DNA of 38,364 nt from an uncultured Myxococcales bacterium (GTDB taxonomy: Bacteria > Myxococcota_A > UBA9042), in contig CAIYBN010000053.1 in NCBI GenBank assembly GCA_903924465.1, positions 1 to 38,364 of the forward strand. The letters are read 5' to 3'. Below are positions 16,143 to 24,965 of this stretch, piece by piece (position 1 is the stretch's first letter; the number at the start of each line of letters is the position of its first letter). The position numbers and the translations under genes are program-made. The notes under the pieces were generated by a model. It made no database searches, was not told the DNA's origin, and saw nothing but the letters and a program-made list of their open reading frames with translations.

Positions 16143-17696
16143 CTATGCCGCCGCCTCGAACTCATCGAAGAACGGCAGGTCGATGTCGTCGCCTGGATCC
16201 AGATCGAAATCATCCAGATCCTCAGGCGAGTCCAGCGCTTCCGGTGGCCCGCGCACTTTGTCGATGTCGTTCGGCTCCGCCGGCAGCTTGAGATGCCGCA
16301 GGAACCGCGCCGCTTCCGGGCCCGCCGGGATCACCGCCAGCAGCTTGAGCCGGTGGCCGCACTCGCAGGTCAGAATGTCTATGCAAAATGCCCGCTTCAA
16401 AGCCTCTGACCACGTCAGTTTCGTCGCCTTCTCGTTCAGCCCGAGCGGGTCAGTCAGGTCCAACAGCTGCGGCCTTTCCTTGTTCCGCCTCCCGGGCGCG
16501 TGCTCGCCTGCCAGCACCACGCGCGCGCGCCAGCTGTGGTTCGGGGCGAACGCGCCGTGGTAGATGATCGCCGGGCGGTGCGGCAGGGGGATAATCGCCG
16601 CCAAGCGCAGCAGGAACTGAACCGCCGAATATCGCACGCTTTCCGTGCCGTCCCGCCAAGCGGTCTTCAGCTTGACGCGGACCTCGTTGTTCGGCAGCAG
16701 CTCCAGGCGCTCAGCCGAGATCGCTGGCCTGCACAGGTACTTCGCCATTTGTTCCAGGCGCTTGCGATCGAGCGATGCCACGCGCGTGTTCGCGTGCAGG
16801 GAGAAGCCATCCGCGTGACAGCAGTTCCGTCCGGACGGCCTGGGTGGCGGCCGCGCGCCTTTCTCGCGCATCTGCGGCGGTTTTTCCTTCAGCCGCGCCT
16901 CGCTCATTGCCCCGCGCATGCAGGTCGCCAGCACTGGATCCTTGGCCTGCAGCGGGTCGAGCGGGATCGTCGGCAGGTCGTCATTCCAGCCGAACTTCTT
17001 CATTTGCCTGAGAATTCGCGTCTCCGCATCGTCCAGGACGGCGGCGACCTCGGCGTCCTGGAGCACCGGGGCATGCCAGAAGTGCGCGCGCCCATGGCTT
17101 TCATGCCAGAGGCCGTCAGAAACAAGGACATGCCAGTGCAGATCGAGATCAAGCGCGGAGTTGAAGCGCTGGCAGACGCTCACCGCGCCGATATGGCCGG
17201 CGTCAATTCCCTGGCGTTTCGCGCGCTTGCGGTAGTGGCGGGTGACTGCGCGCATGAGCGCACCCAGGACGGCCGTGCGCGCGGGCAGGTTCCACGCGAG
17301 GATGTAGCGAAGCGCATACGGTAGCGTGAGAACCCATTGTCGAATCGGCACTTGTGGGATGACCGAGTCCACGAGATGCGCAGATTCTTCGACCATGCGC
17401 TTGCCGTCACACGATGGGCACAAGCCGCGGACTTTGCAGGAGAAGGCGACGATCTGGTCCTTCCTGCAACCTGGGCAGTGAAACCGCAAAAAGCCGTGAC
17501 CGAGCTGGCCGCACTTCACGTAGCCGCTGAACGCCTTGGCGATCCAATCGGGGAGATCGAGGCCGTCGTGGGTCTCGCGGATTTCACTTCGAAATTCGTC
17601 AAGATTCGCGCAGATGAAGCGGTGCAGCGCGCCGGCCTCGGGCTCGCGGCGGCGGTAGGTGATCTCGGGCTTGGCTGGCTTGGTGGAGGTGCGCAT
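16143..17696 (-). CDS. IS91-family rolling-circle transposase
   Basis: 517 residues, full length for the family. The N-terminal zinc-binding region has CGQLGHGFLRFHCPGC and CKVRGLCPSC (about 62-96). The HUH nuclease motif is DLDLHWHVLV with His187 and His189, and the catalytic Tyr is probably Tyr320 in MAKYLCRPAI; only one Tyr is evident in this helix. The C-terminal half contains LRLAAIIPLPHRPAIIYHGAFAP-like sequence and a closing Cys pair (CECGHRLKLLAVI), both typical of IS801/IS1294-like transposases. Such enzymes move DNA by single-strand rolling-circle transfer from oriIS to terIS, sometimes taking adjacent DNA. The gene looks intact and may be active. It is flanked by a truncated protease gene (left) and dispersed repeat copy D (right). 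Confidence 0.92.
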   Translation of the reverse strand: MRTSTKPAKPEITYRRREPEAGALHRFICANLDEFRSEIRETHDGLDLPDWIAKAFSGYVKCGQLGHGFLRFHCPGCRKDQIVAFSCKVRGLCPSCDGKRMVEESAHLVDSVIPQVPIRQWVLTLPYALRYILAWNLPARTAVLGALMRAVTRHYRKRAKRQGIDAGHIGAVSVCQRFNSALDLDLHWHVLVSDGLWHESHGRAHFWHAPVLQDAEVAAVLDDAETRILRQMKKFGWNDDLPTIPLDPLQAKDPVLATCMRGAMSEARLKEKPPQMREKGARPPPRPSGRNCCHADGFSLHANTRVASLDRKRLEQMAKYLCRPAISAERLELLPNNEVRVKLKTAWRDGTESVRYSAVQFLLRLAAIIPLPHRPAIIYHGAFAPNHSWRARVVLAGEHAPGRRNKERPQLLDLTDPLGLNEKATKLTWSEALKRAFCIDILTCECGHRLKLLAVIPAGPEAARFLRHLKLPAEPNDIDKVRGPPEALDSPEDLDDFDLDPGDDIDLPFFDEFEAAA

Positions 17697-18240
17697 CCTC
17701 CACGGTGTTCGTGAGTTTCAGCTTTTTGCCGCGCCACACCTCGCACTTTTCTCACCAGGTGCCGCCCCTTCGCCTCCGCCCGCACTCGCCGACTTGATGT
17801 CTGCCCAGAAGCCGGACGCGGACGGCCAGGTTGGCGAACTGCCTTCTGCGCAGGACGATCGGCGCACTTCATGTTGGTTTAGGACAAATCGCTCTCGACA
17901 CCATCGTGTCCGTCTGGGACCCGCAGTGCGAAGTGCCCGTGATCAGGTGTGTGCCGTTCCAGGCGTCCGCCACAGCGATGGGCGACCAGCCCGCCGAGCA
18001 CCGTCCATTTGGACAGTAACCGGCGAACGCGCTGCCTCCTTACCTTTCAACCCGTTGTGCTCCAGGGCACCGACTCGACAACTGCCCTGTGGTGCAGATT
18101 TTCGACATTCGTATCAGTAGTGATAACGCAGATCAAAAATGTCGACCACAACCACACGCGGCGCCACATTTCTGCCGATTGCATTTTCCGCCACGATCGC
18201 CTACCACGCCACCGGGCCATGTGCCCCGCCGGAGCGCTCG
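17697..18240. other. Intergenic stretch upstream of IS91 transposase
   Basis: Should hold the transposase promoter and the terIS end of the element, neither of which I can define. It contains dispersed repeat copy D (17834-17938). No further gene is supported. Confidence 0.4.
17834..17938. repeat. Dispersed repeat, copy D
   Basis: Close partner of copy B, sharing GCGAACTG/GCGATCTG, TCTGCGCAGGACGATCGGCG, CACTTCATGTTG, GGACAAATCGCTCTCGACAC and GCGAAGTGCC. It sits roughly 140 bp upstream of the IS91 transposase start, so it may lie just outside or at the terIS end of that element. Confidence 0.65.
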
Positions 18241-18939
18241 ATGACGACGCGGAACCACACACGAATGACGCTCACGGTCGTCGACGGCACGCCGCTGCCC
18301 GGCCAGGTCGTGGCGGACACCGAGCTCGTCGACAGCGTCGCCGCCAACGTGCGCCGCACCTACACGGCCGGCGGGCTGATGACGCTGCTCGCGGTCGGCA
18401 AGGTCGTGCTGGACGCGCTGTACGGCGGCAGCTACGACAATTTCGCCGCGGTCGGTCGCACGCACGCATCGTTCCGCGCGCTCGCGGCACGTCACGACAT
18501 CGGCATTTCGGCCAGCAGCCTGTGGTACGCGGTCGCGCTGCACGAGAATGTGCTTTTGCTGGGCCAGGACGACGCCCAACGGATTCCGCTGAGCCAGCAC
18601 CGGATGCTCGTGCACGTGCGCGATCCCGAAGCGCGCGTCGAGCTGGCCCGCCGCACCATCGCCGAGCACTGGACGGTCAAACAACTGGAGGCGCTCATCC
18701 CGCCGCGGCAGGTCGTCCTGCCGGGCAAGCGGCTGCGCGGCAGGCCCGCGATGGCGCCGGCCGTGAAGGCTTTCCACGAGTTGCGGCGAGCCGTCGAGGA
18801 GTTGCCGACCGTCACGGCGGAGGCGATGCAGGGCGAGTCGCTGGAGGACGGCGCGCGGTTGCGGGGCGAGGAGGTCGAGCAGCTGCGGCAGGCGATTGAC
18901 GCGTGGCTGGTGTCGCTGGAGGCGCGCGTGCTGTCGTAG
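18241..18939 (+). CDS. DUF1016-N-like helical protein of unknown function
   Basis: 232 residues from ATG 18241 (GGAG upstream); an ATG at 18265 is also possible. The body is helical: a first segment (ELVDSVAANVRRTYTAGGLM ... VGKVVLDALYGGSYDNF), then FRALAARHDIGISASSLWYAVALHENV, then LSQHRMLVHVRDPEARVELARRTIAEHWTVKQLEALI. The order 'long helix, G-x-x-I, G-(S)-x-x-x-F-x-x-L-A, S-x-S-x-L, then a wing ending in W-T/S-V-x-x-L' resembles the N-terminal DUF1016 module of some putative nucleases and DNA-binding proteins. The DUF1016 C-terminal PD-(D/E)xK nuclease is absent; instead there is a charged helical tail. It is convergent with the polymerase-like gene. Assignment is tentative. Confidence 0.6.
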   Translation: MTTRNHTRMTLTVVDGTPLPGQVVADTELVDSVAANVRRTYTAGGLMTLLAVGKVVLDALYGGSYDNFAAVGRTHASFRALAARHDIGISASSLWYAVALHENVLLLGQDDAQRIPLSQHRMLVHVRDPEARVELARRTIAEHWTVKQLEALIPPRQVVLPGKRLRGRPAMAPAVKAFHELRRAVEELPTVTAEAMQGESLEDGARLRGEEVEQLRQAIDAWLVSLEARVLS

Positions 18940-19101
18940 CGGCTGGCGCAGCGCCGGCGTGACATTCTGATGTCAGAACACACCGCGGCGCTGGCAGTTC
19001 GCCGACTCGCACGTCGCGTATTCTGTCGCGCCTCAGCTTTGCTTGGAACGAGACCCCTGGCAGCGACGACCTATCCAGGATACCGGTCTGGCCGTCAGCC
19101 G

Positions 19102-20820
19102 TTACGCCGACGCATCCCGCTTCGTCCACTTCACCGCAGGCGCGTACCCGAAACGCTTTTGCCACTCGTCCTTCATGATGGCGTCGACCTCATTGAGCCG
19201 GCTGACGGCGCACGTGACGCTGTCGTGGATATCGCGGTAGGGGATACCGCCGTCTTCCAGACGATGGCGCACGGCCTCCATCCACGAGGCGTCCAGGTAC
19301 ATCAACCGCGGCCCTTGGCCCGTGCACATCGACGGTCCGAAGACGGGGTCGGCCACCAGCTTGTCGACAACCACCTGGATGCGCTCGCGCGACCAGAACG
19401 GCTTGTCCATGATGTTGCGCGGCTGCAGGAGCGCAGCCGGTGGGCAGAGCTTGCCCGCGCTGGAGTCGCCTTCCACGATCTGCGCCAGGGCCATCACGGC
19501 GGACAGACCGTTTCGTGCGTTGAGGCACACTGAGAACGCGCGCTTCCACTGCTGCCGAATGACCGGCGCGGCCATGAGCGCGTCGACGGTCGCTGCATCC
19601 ACTGGCTGGTTCCCGACGGCGGTAAGCAGGCTTGTGCGCAGAGCGGTCGGGGCGGCGAGCTCCAGCCCCGCATAGTAGGCGTAAATGTCGCCGTTGTAGG
19701 GCGCGTCGTAGATGCTCGTGTGGCCTTCCAGCCCCAGCAGCATCGTGGGGTGCGTGCAGACGATATCGCCCGTGTCGGTCTGCTCGCCGTTGACCGTGAA
19801 ACGATTCAGGTATTCCTTCTTGATCGCCTGGTCCGGGTAGTAAAAACGGCCGTGCTCATGGAGATTGTCGTCGCGGAAGACGCGGTGGCTCATCCGGCAC
19901 GGCGCCGGCTCCAGATGACCCGCGCCGTCGCGCCACGCGTGTTGGGCGGTAAACGCGTTTGTGCGCCCGAGGCTCACCAGCATGTCGGCAACGCCGGCTT
20001 CATCCGCAGTCATCCGCCGGCCAGCAGCCTGCGCGTACCAATCCGCGTCGTCCCAGCGCGCCTTCCACTCGGACGGCGTCGGCACGTGATGCGACCCGTC
20101 GGGGTTGCGCACCAGCTCGTCGCGGACTTTTTCCCGCACGATATTTCCGGTCTGCGGGTTGCGGCCGAGCTCGCGGTAGATCGGCTTGTAGGTGTCTCCG
20201 TCACGACCTTGGCGAAGCTCGCGATTCAGCCACGCGTCGCGAAACGCGTCCTGGTCGGCCTCGGACAAGTTGTGCCAGCTCGTGCGCATCAGGATGTAGG
20301 GGTGCTGCTGCGCGTCATCGCAGACCTGCCTGCACACCAGGTCGAACAGCTGGTCCTGCATTTGCCACACCGTCGCCGTGTACGAGCCGTGACGCCCTCC
20401 ACGGCGCTCCCGGCCGCCACCCGGCAGCTTGACCAGGTCGCCGTACTTCTCCATCGCGTTCAGGATGCTGGCCAACATGGGCGCCGACACGTCCACATAG
20501 CGGTTGGGGTTGTACGTGCCCTCGGGCAGCGGACAGGCGAAGCGGCGCCGCCCGCGGCCGACGGTTTCGCACAGCTCGTTGAGGAAGTACCGCGCCGCGA
20601 GTGGGAAATCGCGATGCTCGTCGCGCTCGAACAGGAACTTGTTGGTGCCGCTCGGATCGGGCTCCTGGAGCCTGTACGCCCACAGCCTCATCATGAAGTC
20701 GCCGTGGAACGCGCCGTACAGCTCGACTTGCCAGTGCGCGATGTCGAGCTCCGGGCGCATCAAGTGGAACCCGTCGGCTGGATCCGCTGGCGCGTTGGAG
20801 CTCGCGTTCGTGATGGCCAT
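19102..20820 (-). CDS. Family A polymerase palm-like protein of mobile-element type
   Basis: 572 residues, with GAGGAG upstream of the ATG. The N-terminal half (1-310) is unrecognised. Residues 313-380 read HRVFRDDNLHEHGRFYYPDQ ... LNRFTVNGEQTDTGDIVCTH ... MLLGLEG ... YDAPYNGDIYAYY. This follows the pattern 'R-x-F ... G-R-F-Y ... R-x-x-I-x-I-N-G-x-x-x-x-x-D-x-x-x-x-H-x-x-M-L' of phage and mobile-element proteins related to the DNA polymerase I palm, with Asp352 as candidate motif A. A helix with R and K (about 422-440) could be the O-helix-like part. Residues 526-536, IPYRDIHDSVT, match motif C (His-Asp-x) with Ser where polymerase I has Glu. Possibly a replication or RNA/DNA-synthesis enzyme, or an inactive relative. 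Confidence 0.55.
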   Translation of the reverse strand: MAITNASSNAPADPADGFHLMRPELDIAHWQVELYGAFHGDFMMRLWAYRLQEPDPSGTNKFLFERDEHRDFPLAARYFLNELCETVGRGRRRFACPLPEGTYNPNRYVDVSAPMLASILNAMEKYGDLVKLPGGGRERRGGRHGSYTATVWQMQDQLFDLVCRQVCDDAQQHPYILMRTSWHNLSEADQDAFRDAWLNRELRQGRDGDTYKPIYRELGRNPQTGNIVREKVRDELVRNPDGSHHVPTPSEWKARWDDADWYAQAAGRRMTADEAGVADMLVSLGRTNAFTAQHAWRDGAGHLEPAPCRMSHRVFRDDNLHEHGRFYYPDQAIKKEYLNRFTVNGEQTDTGDIVCTHPTMLLGLEGHTSIYDAPYNGDIYAYYAGLELAAPTALRTSLLTAVGNQPVDAATVDALMAAPVIRQQWKRAFSVCLNARNGLSAVMALAQIVEGDSSAGKLCPPAALLQPRNIMDKPFWSRERIQVVVDKLVADPVFGPSMCTGQGPRLMYLDASWMEAVRHRLEDGGIPYRDIHDSVTCAVSRLNEVDAIMKDEWQKRFGYAPAVKWTKRDASA

Positions 20821-20937
20821 GCAGCTCCTCGCACGTTCGGTCTGACGGTGGCTGTCAAGGTAGCCGGAACGTCACGATCGCACCGCGAGGATGCTCGATC
20901 CCGTCTTCAGCGATCAAGCACTTGCGCAAAAAATGGT

Positions 20938-21279
20938 CGAATAAACCTACCACTATTAGAGAGCAGGAAGTGCGCCATTCCGCCTTGCTCCGCGTCCGCC
21001 GCGCTGCCGCAGTACCGCGGCTTCCCGGGACCGCGCCCGGCGCGGCCGGCGCGAGGCCCGGTCTTCACTGCCGCACTACCGCGGCGCGCCCCGCGGCCGG
21101 CGGCGCGGCAACGTCAGTCGCGGGAGCGGCAGCCGGACCCCGGAGCGGCGGTCCGCCAGGCCTCCGCGGCAGGCCCGGCGGTGCGGCGCGGAGGCGATCG
21201 GCGAGGACAGCGAGGACGGCGAGGACGGCGAGGACGGCGAGAAGGCAGTCTACTCCTCTAATAGTGGTAGGTTTATTCG
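20938..21279. mobile_element. MITE-like element with 24-bp perfect inverted repeats
   Basis: The AT-rich sequence at 20938-20961 (core AATAAACCTACCACTATTAG) is repeated exactly in inverse orientation at 21256-21279. The 294 bp between are extremely GC-rich and carry a 9-bp tandem repeat (CGAGGACGG-like units, about 21202-21243). No credible gene lies inside, although frames stay open because of the GC content. This is the layout of a non-autonomous miniature transposable element; I see no clear target duplication at the ends. No other copy of the repeat is in this window. Confidence 0.65.
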
Positions 21280-21541
21280 GCACAATCGGAGCGCACTGAC
21301 GTGTCCGCCTTCACCGGGCGGATGTCCGATTTGGCGGTGAATAACGTAGGTCGTTGGCGTGCTTACCGTCGTGCGGTTAGCCTCCAGTGCGCCAGTTCTG
21401 CGCCACACACGTCGGTTGGAGCCGACCCGAACCGATCTGGTCGTTGCGCGCCCAGTGGCGCACCGAGTACGCTGGCCCGGCGAGCGCGGCCGGGACCACT
21501 TCGGTAGCTGCAGCTTCAACGCGCGCACCGAGGGAGACGCC
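21280..21541. other. Gap upstream of membrane protein gene
   Basis: No gene seen. This stretch must hold the promoter of the gene starting at 21542, but no confident promoter elements stand out. Confidence 0.35.
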
Positions 21542-22099
21542 GTGGACGCGCCGTTCGAACTGGAGGTCGGCCCCGACTTCACCAACGTCCGGATCCCGAC
21601 GCCGCGCAGCACTTTCGCGATCGTCTTCGTGCCGTTCTGGCTCTGCTGCTGGCTCGCCGCGGAAATCCTCGTGGCGGGCGTCCTCCTGCGCGTTTGGCCC
21701 GAGCGCTTCGTCCAGCGCGGCGCCGGCGCGGACAGTCCCTTTGCGTTGCTGTGGCTCGTCGGCTGGACCGTCGGCGGCATCACGATGCTGCGCGCGTGGC
21801 TGATGCAACTGCGCGGCGAAGAAGTGGTTCACATTGCCAACGGCACGCTGCGGATCCGCCGCGGCATCGGCAAGCGCGGCCGCGTCGCGGTCTACGCGGT
21901 CCACGACATCAGCGAATTGCGGGTCATTTCGCGCGGCTGGCATGAACGGCTCTTCAACGACCAGTGGAACCGCATGTTTCGCCCGACGTTGGTATTCCGG
22001 TGTGGTGGCCGCGACGTCCGATTCGCGTATGGCCTGGAAGAAGGCGCGGCGGGCGAGATGTTGTGCCGCTTGGTCGAGCGGTGTCCGGCCCTCAAATAG
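21542..22099 (+). CDS. Two-helix membrane protein with a PH-like cytoplasmic domain
   Basis: 185 residues from a GTG start at 21542, preceded by GAGGGAG. Two membrane helices are evident: TFAIVFVPFWLCCWLAAEIL with VAGVLL, and FALLWLVGWTVGGITMLRAW. They are followed by a soluble beta-rich domain, VVHIANGTLRIRRGIGKRGR ... VYAVHDISELRVI ... RPTLVFRCGGRDVRFAYGLE and a closing helix. The 'strand-rich domain ending in F-x-x-G-L-x-x-x-E-A-x-x-L' pattern is that of bacterial PH-like domains in small membrane proteins. No catalytic motif. It is followed 79 bp later by a lipoprotein gene in the same direction, so the two may be cotranscribed. Confidence 0.7.
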   Translation: MDAPFELEVGPDFTNVRIPTPRSTFAIVFVPFWLCCWLAAEILVAGVLLRVWPERFVQRGAGADSPFALLWLVGWTVGGITMLRAWLMQLRGEEVVHIANGTLRIRRGIGKRGRVAVYAVHDISELRVISRGWHERLFNDQWNRMFRPTLVFRCGGRDVRFAYGLEEGAAGEMLCRLVERCPALK

Positions 22100-22178
22100 C
22101 GACTCAGACGGTCCGTCGTCGCGCGAACCGCCGTCGAGGCCGCAATCCTGCACAACCATACAAACGCGAAGGCGGTCC

Positions 22179-22964
22179 ATGAAAATCATCGTGTTCCTGA
22201 CGATCCTGACCACCGCCTGCACCAGTCCCGGCGTTGGCAAGTTCGGCCACGCCTGCAACACCAGCGGCGACTGCGCGAGCGACTTCTGCCTCGGCGGTGA
22301 AGTGGGCGGCAGCGCGTTCTGCTCCGAGGACTGCACGGGCAAGGCCAGTGGCACGACCTGCGGCGGCGGCGCCGGGCGTTGCGTCGCCGACTTTGTGGCG
22401 TGGTGCTGGCTGCCATGCACGACCGACGCGGACTGCACAGCCGTCAACCCGGCACGCCCGGTGTGCAGGACCGGCTCGTCGGGCGGCAAGGCGTATCCGT
22501 TCGCCACCTGCTTTTCCGCCGTCGCGCCTGCAAACGACGCCACCGGTACGTCCGACGCCGTCACAACCGTTGACGATGCTGCCGTGGCAGCTGGTGACGC
22601 CGCCGTGACCCTTGACGAAGCCGCGTCCGAAAGCAGCGTGAGCGGCGCCGCAATCGGTAGCCCCTGCAAGACCGCCGCCGACTGCGCCGACGGCACCTGC
22701 TTGACCGGAAACCTGTGGATCAACGGCTACTGCGCCAAGACGATTGCGGAGTGCCCCGCGCCAGGCAGCAAGGTCGACGTGTGTCCCACCGGCGCGGCGT
22801 GCGTCGCCGCCATCTTGTCCGGCGCGGGCGAGGGCAAGCACACCGGCGACTATTGCATGAAGGTGTGCGCCCAGCCGGGCGACTGCCGGGCCGCTGACGG
22901 CTACGTGTGCTGCGCGACCGGGCAGTTCCAGGGCAAGGACTGGTGCCGTGTCGGGTGTCAGTAG
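22179..22964 (+). CDS. Small Cys-rich lipoprotein
   Basis: 261 residues; I chose ATG 22179 because it begins a short lipoprotein signal (MKIIVFLTILTTACTS, Cys14 lipidated). The mature protein contains two Cys-rich modules (about 25-110 and 170-261) joined by an acidic Ala/Asp/Val linker that is probably disordered. Modules follow G-x-x-C-x-x-x-x-D-C-x-x-x-x-C (GKFGHACNTSGDCASDFCLG and IGSPCKTAADCADGTCLTG), the same style as the lipoprotein at 13901. No enzymatic signature. Likely exposed at the outer membrane surface. Confidence 0.8.
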   Translation: MKIIVFLTILTTACTSPGVGKFGHACNTSGDCASDFCLGGEVGGSAFCSEDCTGKASGTTCGGGAGRCVADFVAWCWLPCTTDADCTAVNPARPVCRTGSSGGKAYPFATCFSAVAPANDATGTSDAVTTVDDAAVAAGDAAVTLDEAASESSVSGAAIGSPCKTAADCADGTCLTGNLWINGYCAKTIAECPAPGSKVDVCPTGAACVAAILSGAGEGKHTGDYCMKVCAQPGDCRAADGYVCCATGQFQGKDWCRVGCQ

Positions 22965-23060
22965 AGCGTCGACACCTTCGTCGTCCTGCCACATTCCGGC
23001 TTTTCCCGCGCACCCTGCCGCCGCCACTACTTCCGCCGATGGATCGGCGGGAGGCCCAGA

Positions 23061-24683
23061 ATGACTGGTGAAAAAGTTGGACTGAATCGCACGACGGATG
23101 CCTGCGTTTCTGCGATCCTTGCCGACCCGAGTGACCTTCAGGAGATGCTCATGCCCGAGGACCAGTCTGCTGCCGCTGTCTTCGCCGCGCTCGTCGACGG
23201 CCACGACGAATGGACAGCGGCGCTCGTCGCGGTCGGCGCGTCGTGTGCCGGTGGCCGCGACCGCCTGATTGCTGCGGAGGTGGCTCTCACGCGACTTGAA
23301 GAACTGGCGACCCAGGCAGGGCTTTTGCTTGCTGACGCGCTGACAGGCCGAGCGCCGGCGGCACGCGATGAACTCTTGCGTCTGCTCGCGCCCGACAGTG
23401 CGGTGTCGGCCGCGCCAGCCGCCGATGTGGTGCAAACGCTGGTAGCAGCAAAACCGGTGGAGGCGTCGGTCGAACGGGCACCGGATGCGTCAGCGGGTGC
23501 AACCACGGCGAATCCGCCCCATGTCGAGGACGTGGTGCCGGCCACGCAAGCCGCCGCGCCGCCAGCGGTTCCGCTCACCGACGCTGCGGTCGCGTTGCTC
23601 AAGGCCAAGATGAGCGGCGAGCTGCAGACGGCTCCGACGCTGACGGCCCGCGCGAAGGCGCAGCACGAAGCCCTCGACGCGCTGCGAAAGAAACTGGGCA
23701 GCGTTCCCGCCCAGCTCACGACGCGCGACCAGTTGGCGGAACTGCTGCAACGCGTCGAGCAGACGGTCGCGGAGGTGCAGACCTGGAACCGATTGGGCCC
23801 GCACGGCCGGCGGATGCTCGTGGAGGGGATAGCGGCGCGGATTCGGGCGATCCAGGATGTTGAAGGCGGCACGCTCGGGCCGGACGAGGTCCTGCACCGG
23901 CGCACGGGCAAGGTCATGCGCGAACTGCGCAAAGAAACGACGGACGGCAAAATCGATCGCAGCGCTTGGGGGCTCGCGCTGAAGCACGACGCGCAGTCCG
24001 GGTCCTGGCTCGGCGACGCTCAGCAACTGCAGCTGGACCTGGAGCAGGAACTGGGTGTAGCTCCTGCCGAGCCACCGCAACCAGCACGCTTCAGCGTTGA
24101 CGACGCATTCCGGCGCCTACGCGAAGACCTGCCCAGGCTGACCAACGTGCAGCTGAGTGAACGCCTGCACGAACTGCTCGCGCACCACGTCCCGGCGACC
24201 GACAAGCGCTTTGTGCGCATCCTGGAGCCTCGCCTCGCCGATGTGGTGCATGACCGCTCGCTAAGCCGGGTGACGCGCGCGGTGGCAGCGGCGCTGGCTG
24301 TCGAGGACGTGGACGAAGGCTCGGTCAAGTCCATCGACGCGAACTGGTACGGCTTTGCCTACACCGCGGGCAAGGCTGCGGTCATCGTGGGCGGCGACAG
24401 CAGGCAGGAGAGCATGGCCGCGATGAAGGGTGCGTTCCGCTTCGCCTCGATCGAGTGGGCGGACACGCCGAAGAATTCGCCGGGCAAGGCAAACGCGCTC
24501 GTAAACCAAGTACGCAAGGGCAATCACGAGATTGTGATCTGCCTGCAGCAGTTCATCGCGCACAAGCTGACGGATGAGCTCTTCGCGATTGACCGGCCCG
24601 ACGTCGTTGTTGTACTGGCTCAGGGTTACGGAATCTTGCAGGTGAGGCTGGCGCTCGAGCGGTATTTGCCGCGGCCAAGGTGA
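23061..24683 (+). CDS. Large protein with C-terminal DUF2325-like domain
   Basis: 540 residues from ATG 23061 (GGGAGG six bases upstream). Residues 1-120 are helical; 120-180 form an Ala/Pro/Val linker; 185-300 contain a coiled-coil-like region (ALDALRKKLGSVPAQ ... LLQRVEQTVAEVQTW). The C-terminal 110 residues (KAAVIVGGDSRQESMAAMKG, then FRFASIEWAD ... VNQVRKGNHEIVICLQQFIA) follow a Rossmann-like 'V-I-V-G-G-D-x-R ... L-x-x-x-I-x-x-x-x-x-D-x-V-I' pattern similar to DUF2325, a domain of unknown function found with defence or stress genes. No membrane segment. Preceded by a lipoprotein gene and followed by an opposing HTH gene. Function not known. Confidence 0.65.
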   Translation: MTGEKVGLNRTTDACVSAILADPSDLQEMLMPEDQSAAAVFAALVDGHDEWTAALVAVGASCAGGRDRLIAAEVALTRLEELATQAGLLLADALTGRAPAARDELLRLLAPDSAVSAAPAADVVQTLVAAKPVEASVERAPDASAGATTANPPHVEDVVPATQAAAPPAVPLTDAAVALLKAKMSGELQTAPTLTARAKAQHEALDALRKKLGSVPAQLTTRDQLAELLQRVEQTVAEVQTWNRLGPHGRRMLVEGIAARIRAIQDVEGGTLGPDEVLHRRTGKVMRELRKETTDGKIDRSAWGLALKHDAQSGSWLGDAQQLQLDLEQELGVAPAEPPQPARFSVDDAFRRLREDLPRLTNVQLSERLHELLAHHVPATDKRFVRILEPRLADVVHDRSLSRVTRAVAAALAVEDVDEGSVKSIDANWYGFAYTAGKAAVIVGGDSRQESMAAMKGAFRFASIEWADTPKNSPGKANALVNQVRKGNHEIVICLQQFIAHKLTDELFAIDRPDVVVVLAQGYGILQVRLALERYLPRPR

Positions 24684-24965
24684 CGGCACCTGCGGGCTCC
24701 GTCGGCCGCTGGCGATGCGCGGACGTGTGCCCGAACGAAGCAGCTACCCCGAGCGCGGCCGGCCAAACCGACCGGTGCGCGCTGGTGGTGCGAGACTCTG
24801 GCGGGCGGTCTGCCTCAGCATCTCGGTCGTAACCGAGCCTTGCATTGCTGGGCAGCGCAGAGCCGTGCTGCGCCGTGCCGTGCGGCGCAGGGCCGCGCGA
24901 AGCCGCGCAATACAAACAAAGGACGCGCGCGAAGCCTGTCAAGGCCGAGCACACCATGGTCACCG

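Noticed and set aside
19720..21261. 513-codon plus-strand frame opposite the polymerase-like gene
   Set aside because: Arg/Ala/His-rich shadow that runs from a gene's antisense into the MITE-like element; no ribosome site or domain.
24850..24905. GC-rich self-complementary stretch resembling an RNA gene
   Set aside because: It cannot be folded into a tRNA or a known RNA family by eye; it looks like local low complexity.
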